Shown here one piece after another: positions 27,474 through 34,484 of a stretch of 64,000 nt of DNA; within the stretch, counting starts at the first letter, position 1; the number at the start of each line of letters is the position of its first letter. The position numbers were made by a program, and so were the translations under genes. The stretch comes from Solirubrum puertoriconensis (lineage in GTDB: Bacteria; Bacteroidota; Bacteroidia; Cytophagales; Hymenobacteraceae): contig NZ_LNAL01000008.1 of NCBI RefSeq assembly GCF_001483135.1, forward strand, positions 62,001 to 126,000, written 5' to 3'. The notes under the pieces were generated by a model, which was not told where the DNA came from, ran no database searches, and was given only the letters and a program-made list of their open reading frames with translations.

Positions 27474-28397
27474 ATGCATTTAACCGCTACCCGCCTAGGT
27501 CGCCGGTTGGCCGCTACACTGTTGGTGGGGGCCGCTGCCTCTACCGCCGCCCTGGCCCAAGACGACGACTTGCTGAACCAGCTGGAGCAAACGCCCCAAA
27601 CCGCCACGCCCGAGTTGGTGGAAGCCACTTTCAAGGGGTTGCGCCTGATCAACGGCCACACCGTGCAAACGCCTGGCCAGGGCACGCTGGCCTTTCTGAT
27701 CAGCCACCGCTTTGGCGCCCTCAACAGCGGCGCCTACAACTTCTTCGGCCTCGACCAAGCTACGCTGCGCCTGGGTTTTGAATATGGCCTGACGGACCGC
27801 CTCACGGTGGGCATCGGCCGCAACTCCATGGAAAAGGCGTTCGATGGCTTCCTAAAATACAAGGCGTTGCGCCAGAGCACCGGCCCGCGCGCTGTGCCCG
27901 TAACGGTGACGCTGCTGGCTACCTCGGCCCTGAACACGCTGCGCATCACCGACAACGTGGAGCGCACCTTCGGGCGGCGCCTTACCTACACCTACCAAGC
28001 GTTGGTAGCGCGCAAGTTCAGCCCCGATCTGTCTATTCAGGTGATGCCTACGCTGGTGCACCGCAACCTGGTGTCGCGCGCTACCGAACCCAACGACGTG
28101 TACGCCCTAGGTGTGGGCGGCCGCCAGAAGCTTACGAAGCGCACCTCGCTCAACCTCGAGTACTACTACCTCGTGCCCGCAACCAAGCCTTCCGATCTGC
28201 GCAATTCGCTGGCTGTGGGCTTCGATATCGAAACGGGCGGGCACGTGTTTCAGCTGCACCTCACCAACTCGCAAGGCATGATTGAGAAGCAGTTCATCAC
28301 CGAAACGCGCGGCAATTTCTTCAAAGGCGACCTGTTTTTCGGCTTCAACATGGCCCGCAACTTCACGGTGCGCGCTAAGGAGGGCTTCCGCAAGTAA
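27474..28397 (+). CDS. DUF5777 beta-barrel outer-membrane protein
   Basis: 307 residues with a signal peptide (ending near AALAQDD). The DUF5777 signature is clear: FKGLRLINGHTVQTPGQG, FLISHRFGALNSGAYNFFGLDQ, LRLGFEYGLTDRLTVGIGR and FDGFLKYKALRQ. The rest alternates amphipathic strands, and the C-terminus ends in a strand-rich segment (DLFFGFNMARNFTVR). Unknown function; probably an outer-membrane barrel. It follows YceI by 27 bases, in the order commonly seen in Bacteroidota. Confidence 0.9.
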   Translation: MHLTATRLGRRLAATLLVGAAASTAALAQDDDLLNQLEQTPQTATPELVEATFKGLRLINGHTVQTPGQGTLAFLISHRFGALNSGAYNFFGLDQATLRLGFEYGLTDRLTVGIGRNSMEKAFDGFLKYKALRQSTGPRAVPVTVTLLATSALNTLRITDNVERTFGRRLTYTYQALVARKFSPDLSIQVMPTLVHRNLVSRATEPNDVYALGVGGRQKLTKRTSLNLEYYYLVPATKPSDLRNSLAVGFDIETGGHVFQLHLTNSQGMIEKQFITETRGNFFKGDLFFGFNMARNFTVRAKEGFRK

Positions 28398-28453
28398 GCT
28401 CCTCCGCCCCAATCTGTTCCCTCTTTTTTCCTCTCTTCTTCACACCTCTTTAC

Positions 28454-28888
28454 ATGAAGCGTTTTTCTACCATGCTGCTGCTGGCCGGCCTCATTGCTAC
28501 CACCGCCTGCAACAACGACGACAAAGACAACACCCCTACCGTGATGCAGGCCTCGGCCACCTTGAACGGCAGCCAGGAGGTACCGGCCAATAGCTCGGCA
28601 GCTACGGGCACCATGACGGGCACTTACGACAAGGGCACCCGCACGCTCACCTACACCGTTACTTACCAAGGCTTTACGCCGGCGGCTGGCCACATTCACC
28701 AGGCTGCTCCGGGCCAGAACGGGGGCGTAATTGTACCATTCTCGAGCGTGGCTAGCTCGCCCATCAAGGGCTCGGCTACCCTCACGGAAGCCGATGCCGC
28801 TAGCCTGATGGCCGGCAATACCTACGTAAACCTGCACTCCAGTACGTACCCCAACGGCGAAATCCGCGGCAACATCACGCTGAAGTAA
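28454..28888 (+). CDS. CHRD domain lipoprotein
   Basis: 144 residues. Lipobox region ATTAC (Cys near residue 19) followed by an acidic Asn/Asp linker. The CHRD domain runs from QASATLNGSQEVP through TYTVTYQGFTPAAGHIHQ and GVIVPF to YVNLHSSTYPNGEIRGN. The His-rich GHIH and NLHS positions are conserved in the family and may bind metal. Found in chordin and many bacterial surface proteins; role unknown. Probably last gene of the cytochrome/YceI/DUF5777 block, 56 bases behind. Confidence 0.92.
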   Translation: MKRFSTMLLLAGLIATTACNNDDKDNTPTVMQASATLNGSQEVPANSSAATGTMTGTYDKGTRTLTYTVTYQGFTPAAGHIHQAAPGQNGGVIVPFSSVASSPIKGSATLTEADAASLMAGNTYVNLHSSTYPNGEIRGNITLK

Positions 28889-28920
28889 ACCGCGGCTAAT
28901 ACCCAAAAATCGGTTGTACC

Positions 28921-28968
28921 GCCCCACTTGTCGACAGCTGCCCGTGCGGCGGTGGCGGCAGGTGGGGC
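28921..28968 (+). terminator. Intrinsic terminator of the cytochrome/YceI block
   Basis: Outer stem GCCCCACTTG with CAGGTGGGGC (one G-U pair) encloses a smaller GC-rich hairpin and is followed by TTGTGTTTTT. Confidence 0.75.
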
Positions 28969-29046
28969 TTGTGTTTTTAGGGCCGCCGATAGCAGACAAG
29001 CTGCTTCTTATCGCGCACTTGAAAAGTATTTGAAACGAACTATATA

Positions 29047-29158
29047 GTTTATCTATAAACACTATAAGTGCTTCTGCATAAATACATTGCATATTGTAAA
29101 CAAGTTTACAGTAAGCTCAACAATTAGCTCGGCTGTATATAGTTGTAAACGGGTTTAC
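29047..29158. promoter_or_regulatory. Three operator-like inverted repeats upstream of the dodecin gene
   Basis: In an AT-rich spacer (28969-29297) three short palindromes share one half-site. They are GTTTAT-CT-ATAAAC at 29047-29060, GTAAAC-AA-GTTTAC at 29096-29109 and GTAAAC-GG-GTTTAC at 29145-29158. The last two are centred 49 bases apart. The repeated 6-2-6 design suggests binding sites of a dimeric repressor or activator acting on the dodecin gene, which starts about 140 bases downstream. No candidate regulator gene is adjacent. Confidence 0.55.
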
Positions 29159-29297
29159 TACCGGTGATTTTGCTTGCTTCGGGGCGGGGCCTGCGCCCGA
29201 GGTAGCAGCTTTTTGAGTGGTGGCTGCGTAGTACCCAATGCCTTGCCTGGTCGGCCGGCCGGGCGACGCTTGCTGTTCACCTAACACCCCATCGGCT

Positions 29298-29672
29298 ATG
29301 AGCACCATCAAAAAAGTCATCGAAGTGCTGGCGTCTTCGGATAAGAGCTTCGAGGATGCCCTGCAGCGCGCCCTAACCGAGGCCAGCACCACGGTTAAGG
29401 GCATCAAATCGATCTACATTAAAGACCAGAGCTGCAAAGTACAGGACAACAAGATTGTAGAGTACCGCATCACGGCCAAAATCTCGTTTGAGGTGATGCA
29501 CCGCTGGCAGCCCAACCAACACGGCTCGGCGGCCGCTACCGAAACCATCGACGGAGGCGGCGTACCCGATTATTCCGGCGTCGACATTAACGCCGAGCCG
29601 CAGCTGCCCCGCCCTGTGGTACCGGGTGGCAGCGCCACCGCCCCCGAAAGCGGCGGCGGTTACAGCGGCTAA
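29298..29672 (+). CDS. Dodecin family protein with C-terminal extension
   Basis: 124 residues from the ATG at 29298. Residues 1-68 match dodecin: KKVIEVLASSDKSFEDALQRAL, then TTVKGIKSIYIKDQ, and a last strand ITAKISFEVMH. Dodecins are 65-70-residue cytoplasmic dodecamers that store or buffer flavins (or CoA). Here about 55 extra residues rich in Gly, Pro, Ala and Ser follow, with no predicted structure. The Trp that sandwiches flavin in archaeal and halophilic dodecins is not visible in the usual position. Flanked by operator-like repeats upstream and a very strong terminator downstream. Confidence 0.88.
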   Translation: MSTIKKVIEVLASSDKSFEDALQRALTEASTTVKGIKSIYIKDQSCKVQDNKIVEYRITAKISFEVMHRWQPNQHGSAAATETIDGGGVPDYSGVDINAEPQLPRPVVPGGSATAPESGGGYSG

Positions 29673-29685
29673 AACGCTTTATTGT

Positions 29686-29739
29686 AAAAGGCCCGTGGGC
29701 CCTAGGTGCAGCCATGCACCTAGGGCCCACGGGCCTTTT
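29686..29739. terminator. Bidirectional terminator with 25-bp perfect stem containing paired CCTAGG
   Basis: Arms 29686-29710 and 29715-29739 are perfect complements around a 4-base loop, bounded by AAAA and TTTTTT. Each arm contains CCTAGG, as CCCTAGGTGCA and its mirror. It separates the convergent dodecin and anti-sigma genes. Paired inverted repeat copies in terminators are a hallmark of uptake sequences in Neisseria and Haemophilus. Confidence 0.92.
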
Positions 29740-29757
29740 TTCATATGTAGGCCGCAG

Positions 29758-30876
29758 CTACTCGCGGAAGGGCACCTCCAAGAACACCGGCATGGTGGTG
29801 CGGCGGCCGTTTACGATGCCGGGGTGCCAGCCAGGGCCTTCGCACACCAACCGAATGGCTTCGGCATCGGCTTCAGGGCTCAGCCCTTTCACCACCTGAA
29901 TATTCTGCAGCGAGCCATCGGCCTCCACAATGAATTTCAATTTCACGCTGCCGCGCACCTTGGGGGCTTCGGGGGGTAGTTGTTGCTCTTGCCGCAGGTA
30001 GCGCGTAAGGGCCGGGTAGCCTCCGGTGGGCAGCGGCGCTATGGGCGGCACGGCGGGCATGGCGGCTTTGCGGCGGGCGGCACCCTCGTAAGCTACCGCT
30101 GCTTTGCTTTGTTCGGTCAGCATCATCTTGCTGTCGGGGGCAGCGGCGGCCCGGCTGCGCAAAGCAAAAGCGGCAGCGCCCGAATCGGGTGTTGCGGCGG
30201 GTGGTGCAGCGGCAATGGTGGGGGCGTCGGCCTGCGGCTCGGTGGCGGCCACCGCGGCTGGGGGCGGAGTGGCTACATCAAGCTGCGGCGGCGGGGTAGC
30301 ACCTAGGCGCGTAGCGCGGCGCGGTTTGGCAGGCGCAACAACAGCGTAGACCGGCTCGGAGCGCTTGGGAGCCACTGGCTTGGTGCTAGCCGCAGCGGTG
30401 GCCTCGGCCGGACCGGGTGCGACTGGCGTAGCGGTCGACGTTTCAGCTTCCGAAGCAGGTGCGGGTGGCGCTACGGCTATGCTTTCCGTGGCGGGTTGCT
30501 TGGTTTGTTTACTGGCTACTGGCGGCTGCTGCAGGTTGGGCCACTGCCACACCCCTAGGGCCACGAGCAGCACCAATACGGCCGCGGCTACGCCCATCCA
30601 CCAAGCGCCAGTGCGCTGCGGCTCGGCGGCTTCGGTTACGCGGGTGTGCAGGCGCTGTTGCAAATCGGCCAGGGCAGCGGGGGCTATGGCTTGGGGCGCA
30701 GCGCCTAGGTAGCCCTCGAGGGCATCGGCGCACAGGGGGCAGTCCAGGGTATGGTGCTCTACCTGCCGGCGCTCGGCAGCCGCGAGGGTGCCGGCCGCAT
30801 ACTGGCGCAGCACCGCAGCCGGCACGTGTGCGGCGGCCGCGGCGGGGGCGTTCGGATGCTGGTTAGCGGGCGACAT
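29758..30876 (-). CDS. Anti-sigma factor fused to a TonB C-terminal domain
   Basis: 372 residues. N-terminal zinc-finger-like H-x3-C-x2-C (HTLDCPLC, residues 42-49) of the anti-sigma ZAS type. One membrane helix lies at about 93-113 (WWMGVAAAVLVLLVALGVW). A roughly 150-residue Pro/Ala-rich periplasmic stalk follows. The C-terminal TonB domain starts near 295 (GSVKLKFIVEADGSL, VKGLSPEADAEAIRLV, WHPGIVNGRRTTMPVFLEVPF). The start overlaps the ECF sigma gene end by 14 bases. This implies transmission of a cell-envelope or TonB-linked signal to the sigma factor. Such fusions occur in Bacteroidota; the trigger is unknown. Confidence 0.9.
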   Translation of the reverse strand: MSPANQHPNAPAAAAAHVPAAVLRQYAAGTLAAAERRQVEHHTLDCPLCADALEGYLGAAPQAIAPAALADLQQRLHTRVTEAAEPQRTGAWWMGVAAAVLVLLVALGVWQWPNLQQPPVASKQTKQPATESIAVAPPAPASEAETSTATPVAPGPAEATAAASTKPVAPKRSEPVYAVVAPAKPRRATRLGATPPPQLDVATPPPAAVAATEPQADAPTIAAAPPAATPDSGAAAFALRSRAAAAPDSKMMLTEQSKAAVAYEGAARRKAAMPAVPPIAPLPTGGYPALTRYLRQEQQLPPEAPKVRGSVKLKFIVEADGSLQNIQVVKGLSPEADAEAIRLVCEGPGWHPGIVNGRRTTMPVFLEVPFRE

Positions 30877-31456
30877 GGCTGGCGAGGTAGAGTTTGAGGT
30901 TGCGCTTGCCGTTTTGCAGGTGGCTTTTTACTTGCTTGAGGTCGTAGCCGGTGAGGTCGGCTATTTCCTGATACGATTGCTGCTGGCGGTAAAACAAATC
31001 GAGGCAGCGTTGCTGCTCCGGAGGCAGCCGCGCCATGGCCACCTCGAGCTGCTGCAGGTGCTCTTCGGTCGGAAAATCATCGTCGGCATCAAGCAGATGC
31101 GCCACGCCGTCGGATTCCACACCGGGCAACGAAATTTCTACGGCTTCGGGCGAGGCTTTGCGCCGGCGCAGCTCCATGAGGCAGTGGTTGCGGGCGGTGG
31201 TGTGCAGCCAGCTGCTGAGGTTTTGCACCTCGTGCCGGCGCAGGTCCGTCACCAGCTTCTCGAAGATCTGCATCACGGCATCCTTGGCGTCGGCCTCGTC
31301 GTGGAGGTAGCGCAGGCACACGCCGTACACCAGGTGCAGGTAGGGCTCGTAGAGGCGCCCTAGGTCTTGCACATCGCCGTGGGTGCGGTAATGCGCCAGC
31401 AGCTCCGCCTCGGTGGGCGGCTGCTCCTGGGGCTTGGTGCGGCGAAACAAAAACAT
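30863..31456 (-). CDS. ECF-type RNA polymerase sigma factor
   Basis: 197 residues. Region 2 is visible as LGRLYEPYLHLVYGVCLRYL..AKDAVMQIFEKL, and WLHTTARNHCLMELRRRK ends it. Region 4 is LPPEQQRCLDLFYRQQQSYQEIADLTGYDLKQVKSHLQNGKRNL, with the helix-turn-helix. Co-transcribed with, and overlapping, the anti-sigma/TonB gene, which probably holds it at the membrane. A TACCTTTA box at 31482-31489 with a TTG about 17 bases upstream may be its promoter. Divergent from the VWA gene, a plausible target. Confidence 0.95.
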   Translation of the reverse strand: MFLFRRTKPQEQPPTEAELLAHYRTHGDVQDLGRLYEPYLHLVYGVCLRYLHDEADAKDAVMQIFEKLVTDLRRHEVQNLSSWLHTTARNHCLMELRRRKASPEAVEISLPGVESDGVAHLLDADDDFPTEEHLQQLEVAMARLPPEQQRCLDLFYRQQQSYQEIADLTGYDLKQVKSHLQNGKRNLKLYLASHVAR

Positions 31457-31481
31457 GCGGCAAGGGTGAGCGGGCGGTTGC

Positions 31482-31489
31482 TAAAGGTA
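31482..31489 (-). promoter_or_regulatory. Putative -7 box TACCTTTA of the ECF sigma operon
   Basis: One mismatch to TAnnTTTG on the minus strand; preceded at about 17 bases by a TTTTTTTG stretch as -33 candidate. Confidence 0.4.
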
Positions 31490-31588
31490 GTGGCTTTGGG
31501 CGGCGGCAAAAAAAGTTGCGGGCGTCGTGTGGAATTTCTGGCGAGGCTACATCAACCCAACAAACGCCACCGCTAACCACTCACCGCC

Positions 31589-33529
31589 ATGCGCACCGTT
31601 CTATTCTGCGGCCTCCTAGGTGCCGCCCTATACCTAAGCGCTGCCACCCCGGCCGCGGCCCAGGTAAAACCCCAAGCCGAGCCCATCAGCCCCGCTTCCG
31701 ATTCGCTTGCCATCAGAGGGCTCGTAACCGACGTTAGCACGGGTGTGGGCATACCGGGAGTTGCCGTGCTCCTGAAGGGCACTACCACCGGCGTCAGTAC
31801 CGATGCCAAGGGAGGCTTTCGGCTTGTACTGCCCTCGACCAAGGGCAAATACCTACTGCAGATCAGCAGCGTAGGCTATGTTACCAGAGAAATGCCCGTA
31901 CGGCCGGGGCAAACGGTATTTGTGGGCCTTTCGGCCGACACCAAAGCGTTGAACGAAGTGGTAGTAACGGGCGCCCCTTCGGGGCGAGTTGCCGGAGTTC
32001 AGATACGGGGAGCTGTCGGCAAAGCCAGGCGTTCACATGCCTCAGCTCCTAGCTACTACCCGTACGACCAAGCCCGACGCCCGCGCGAAAACCGCGAATC
32101 GTACGAGCATACTACCGAAAACGGCTTTCAGCAAGTACGCAAAGCGCCGCTGAGCACGTTCAGTATTGATGTGGATGCGGCCTCGTACAGCAACGTGCGC
32201 CGCTTTTTGCTGCAAGATGGCCAGCTGCCCCCGCCCGATGCCGTGCGCACCGAGGAACTGGTAAACTACTTCCGTTACAACTACCCGCAGCCTACCGATG
32301 CCAGTGCCCCTTGTGCCCTAACCCTGGAGCAAGCCCGCTGCCCGTGGGCCCCGCAACACCAGCTGGTACTAGTGGGCATGCAGGCGCGCACCGTGCCCAC
32401 CGACAAGCTGCCGCCCGCCAACTTAGTGTTTCTGATTGATGTGTCGGGCTCGATGTCGTCGGCCGATAAGCTGCCGCTCGTGAAGGCCTCACTGAAGCAG
32501 CTGGTACGCGAGCTGCGGCCGCAAGATAAAGTATCGATGGTGGTGTATGCTGGCGCCGCAGGTTTGGTGCTGCCGCCCACGCCCGGCACCAAACGGGCTG
32601 ATATTCTGGCAGCGCTGGATAACCTCGAAGCAGGCGGCTCCACGGCCGGCGGCGAAGGATTGCGCCTGGCCTACGCCACGGCCCGGCAGCACTACCTGAA
32701 AGAAGGCAACAACCGGGTGATTTTGGCCACCGACGGCGACTTCAACGTGGGCGAATCGTCGGACGATGCGATGGAGCACCTCATAAAGCAGGAGCGCGAA
32801 TCGGGCGTGTTCTTGTCGGTGCTGGGCTTTGGCACCGGCAACTTGCAGGACAGCAAAATGGAGCGGCTGGCCGACAAAGGCAACGGCAACTACGCCTACA
32901 TCGATAACCTCGCCGAGGGCCGCCGCGTGCTAGTGCAGCAGTTTGGCGGCACCCTATTTACGCTGGCCAAAGACGTGAAGCTGCAGGTCGAGTTCAACCC
33001 TGCCCGGGTGCAGGCCTACCGCCTCATCGGCTACGAAAACCGCCTGCTAGCCGACGAGGACTTCAACAACGACAAAAAGGACGCCGGCGAACTGGGTGCT
33101 GGCCAACAGGTAACGGCCTTGTACGAGGTAGTACCCGTAGGCGCGCCGCCCGTGGTAGATGGCCTGAAGTACCAGCCCGTAGCCCAAGCCCCCACCGGCG
33201 CGGCCACCGCCGAGCTGCTCACCGTGAAGATGCGCTACAAAGAGCCCCAGAGCCAACAGAGCCGCTTGGTAAGCCAGGCCCTAGGTGCAGCCGATGCCAA
33301 GAGCATAACCGACGGCTCCGAAAACCTGCGCTGGGCGGCAGCCGTGGCCCAAATGAGCCTGCTGCTGCGCCAAAGCGAGCGGCGCGGCAACGCCACCTGG
33401 GACAACACCCTGCAGCTGGCCCGCCCGGCCCGCGGCCGCGACGATGATGGCTACCGTGCCGAGTGCATCCGGATGATGGAAGCCGCCGCTGGCCTTGCGC
33501 CCACCAAAGAAGTGTACGGCAGCCGCTAA
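31589..33529 (+). CDS. VWA (YfbK-like) protein with N-terminal carboxypeptidase-regulatory domain
   Basis: 646 residues with signal peptide (cleaved near AAAQ). Residues about 42-120 form a CarboxypepD_reg-like domain (GLVTDVSTGVGIPGVAVLLKG, LLQISSVGYV) ending NEVVVTG, a motif otherwise typical of the start of SusC-type receptors. Residues 190-270 match the YfbK-specific N-terminal region (APLSTFSIDVDAASYSNVRRFL). The VWA domain from about 278 has a complete MIDAS, DVSGSMS (Asp284, Ser286, Ser288), then a Thr/Asp site in ILATDGDFNVG. A DUF3520-type C-terminal region follows. Probably a surface or periplasmic metal-dependent adhesion/assembly protein. Confidence 0.93.
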   Translation: MRTVLFCGLLGAALYLSAATPAAAQVKPQAEPISPASDSLAIRGLVTDVSTGVGIPGVAVLLKGTTTGVSTDAKGGFRLVLPSTKGKYLLQISSVGYVTREMPVRPGQTVFVGLSADTKALNEVVVTGAPSGRVAGVQIRGAVGKARRSHASAPSYYPYDQARRPRENRESYEHTTENGFQQVRKAPLSTFSIDVDAASYSNVRRFLLQDGQLPPPDAVRTEELVNYFRYNYPQPTDASAPCALTLEQARCPWAPQHQLVLVGMQARTVPTDKLPPANLVFLIDVSGSMSSADKLPLVKASLKQLVRELRPQDKVSMVVYAGAAGLVLPPTPGTKRADILAALDNLEAGGSTAGGEGLRLAYATARQHYLKEGNNRVILATDGDFNVGESSDDAMEHLIKQERESGVFLSVLGFGTGNLQDSKMERLADKGNGNYAYIDNLAEGRRVLVQQFGGTLFTLAKDVKLQVEFNPARVQAYRLIGYENRLLADEDFNNDKKDAGELGAGQQVTALYEVVPVGAPPVVDGLKYQPVAQAPTGAATAELLTVKMRYKEPQSQQSRLVSQALGAADAKSITDGSENLRWAAAVAQMSLLLRQSERRGNATWDNTLQLARPARGRDDDGYRAECIRMMEAAAGLAPTKEVYGSR

Positions 33530-33547
33530 CCGCTCACGCCTGACTTT

Positions 33548-34318
33548 ATGCATCGTGAAACTATACAAGTGGAGGTGCCGCGCCCGTGTGCCGAGGCGTG
33601 GGAGGCCATGACGCCAACCGCGCACGGGCGCCATTGCGCTGCTTGCCAACACACCGTTACCGATTTCACCCACAAAACCGACGCCGAAGTGCTGGCCCTG
33701 CTGCGCCAGGCTGCCGGCCGGCGCGTGTGCGGCCGCTTTCGGGCCGATCAGCTGCAGCGGCCGTTGCTAGTACCCCAGTCGGCTTCGCGCTGGCAAACGC
33801 GGCTGCTGGCAGCTAGCACACTATTGGGTTTGCGCACCCTAGGTGCTGAGGCTACCCAGGCGCAAGCCGTACAAGTGCAGCACCCGGGCCCGCCCGCACC
33901 CGTTGCGCCAGCATCAATTAACCCTGATAAGGTATCGGGAGAAGCATCCATTTCACCCATAAGGTACCTCCAAATCAGCGGGCGTGTGCTCGATGCTGTC
34001 ACTGGTGAACCTCTTCCAGGCGCTACGGTGTTGGTAAAAGACACAAGGGTTGGCGCTGCAACTGGTGCGGATGGAAGTTTTGAGTTTAATGCGCCAAGTG
34101 GTAAAGGAATGTTGCTGATCAGCAGCGTAGGGTTCAAACCTCGGGTGTTGGCTATTTCAGCAATAACCTCTCCCATTCAAATAGCATTGCAACAAGATGA
34201 TACACGACTGCTAGGCGAAGTAATCATCATCCCAGTACCAAGGCCTTGGTACTCGCCGCGGACGTGGTGGTATACGTTACGCTCGGTACCGCACCGGGTG
34301 GCTAACATTTGGCGCTAG
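33548..34318 (+). CDS. Cys-motif protein with carboxypeptidase-regulatory domain
   Basis: 256 residues, 18 bases after the VWA gene. The N-terminus has a Cys cluster (Cys14, Cys30 and Cys33 in RHCAACQHTVTDF, Cys61 in RRVCGRF) that recurs in Bacteroidota and looks metal- or disulfide-binding. A hydrophobic stretch near 80-95 (LLAASTLLGL) may be a membrane segment. A CarboxypepD_reg-like domain lies at about 140-215 (LQISGRVLDAVTGEPLPGATVLVKD, GMLLISSVGFKPRV). The DNA from about 33920 to 34230 is visibly less GC-rich than its surroundings, so the second half may have been acquired. Function unknown, probably acts with the VWA protein. Confidence 0.75.
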   Translation: MHRETIQVEVPRPCAEAWEAMTPTAHGRHCAACQHTVTDFTHKTDAEVLALLRQAAGRRVCGRFRADQLQRPLLVPQSASRWQTRLLAASTLLGLRTLGAEATQAQAVQVQHPGPPAPVAPASINPDKVSGEASISPIRYLQISGRVLDAVTGEPLPGATVLVKDTRVGAATGADGSFEFNAPSGKGMLLISSVGFKPRVLAISAITSPIQIALQQDDTRLLGEVIIIPVPRPWYSPRTWWYTLRSVPHRVANIWR

Positions 34319-34420
34319 GAGGCTAAACCTTGCCCGCATTGAATAATCAAATGAATGCGCAACTTCGCGCCGCGTAAAGAATTGCTAACACACCTCCAAC
34401 CATTCACTCACCTATGCAAA

Positions 34421-34450
34421 CGGCCCGCCATTGGCGGGCCGCTTCTTTTT
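34421..34450 (+). terminator. Intrinsic terminator downstream of the VWA operon
   Basis: Stem CGGCCCGCC with its complement, 3-base loop, followed by CTTCTTTTT; about 100 bases after the last gene. Confidence 0.85.
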
Positions 34451-34484
34451 GGCTGATTTGCTGAGCAAAGGCAAGTGGTAAGCG

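Noticed and set aside
26496-27479. A 327-residue open frame on the minus strand
   Set aside because: It is antisense to the cytochrome and YceI genes, which have clear motifs and tight spacing.
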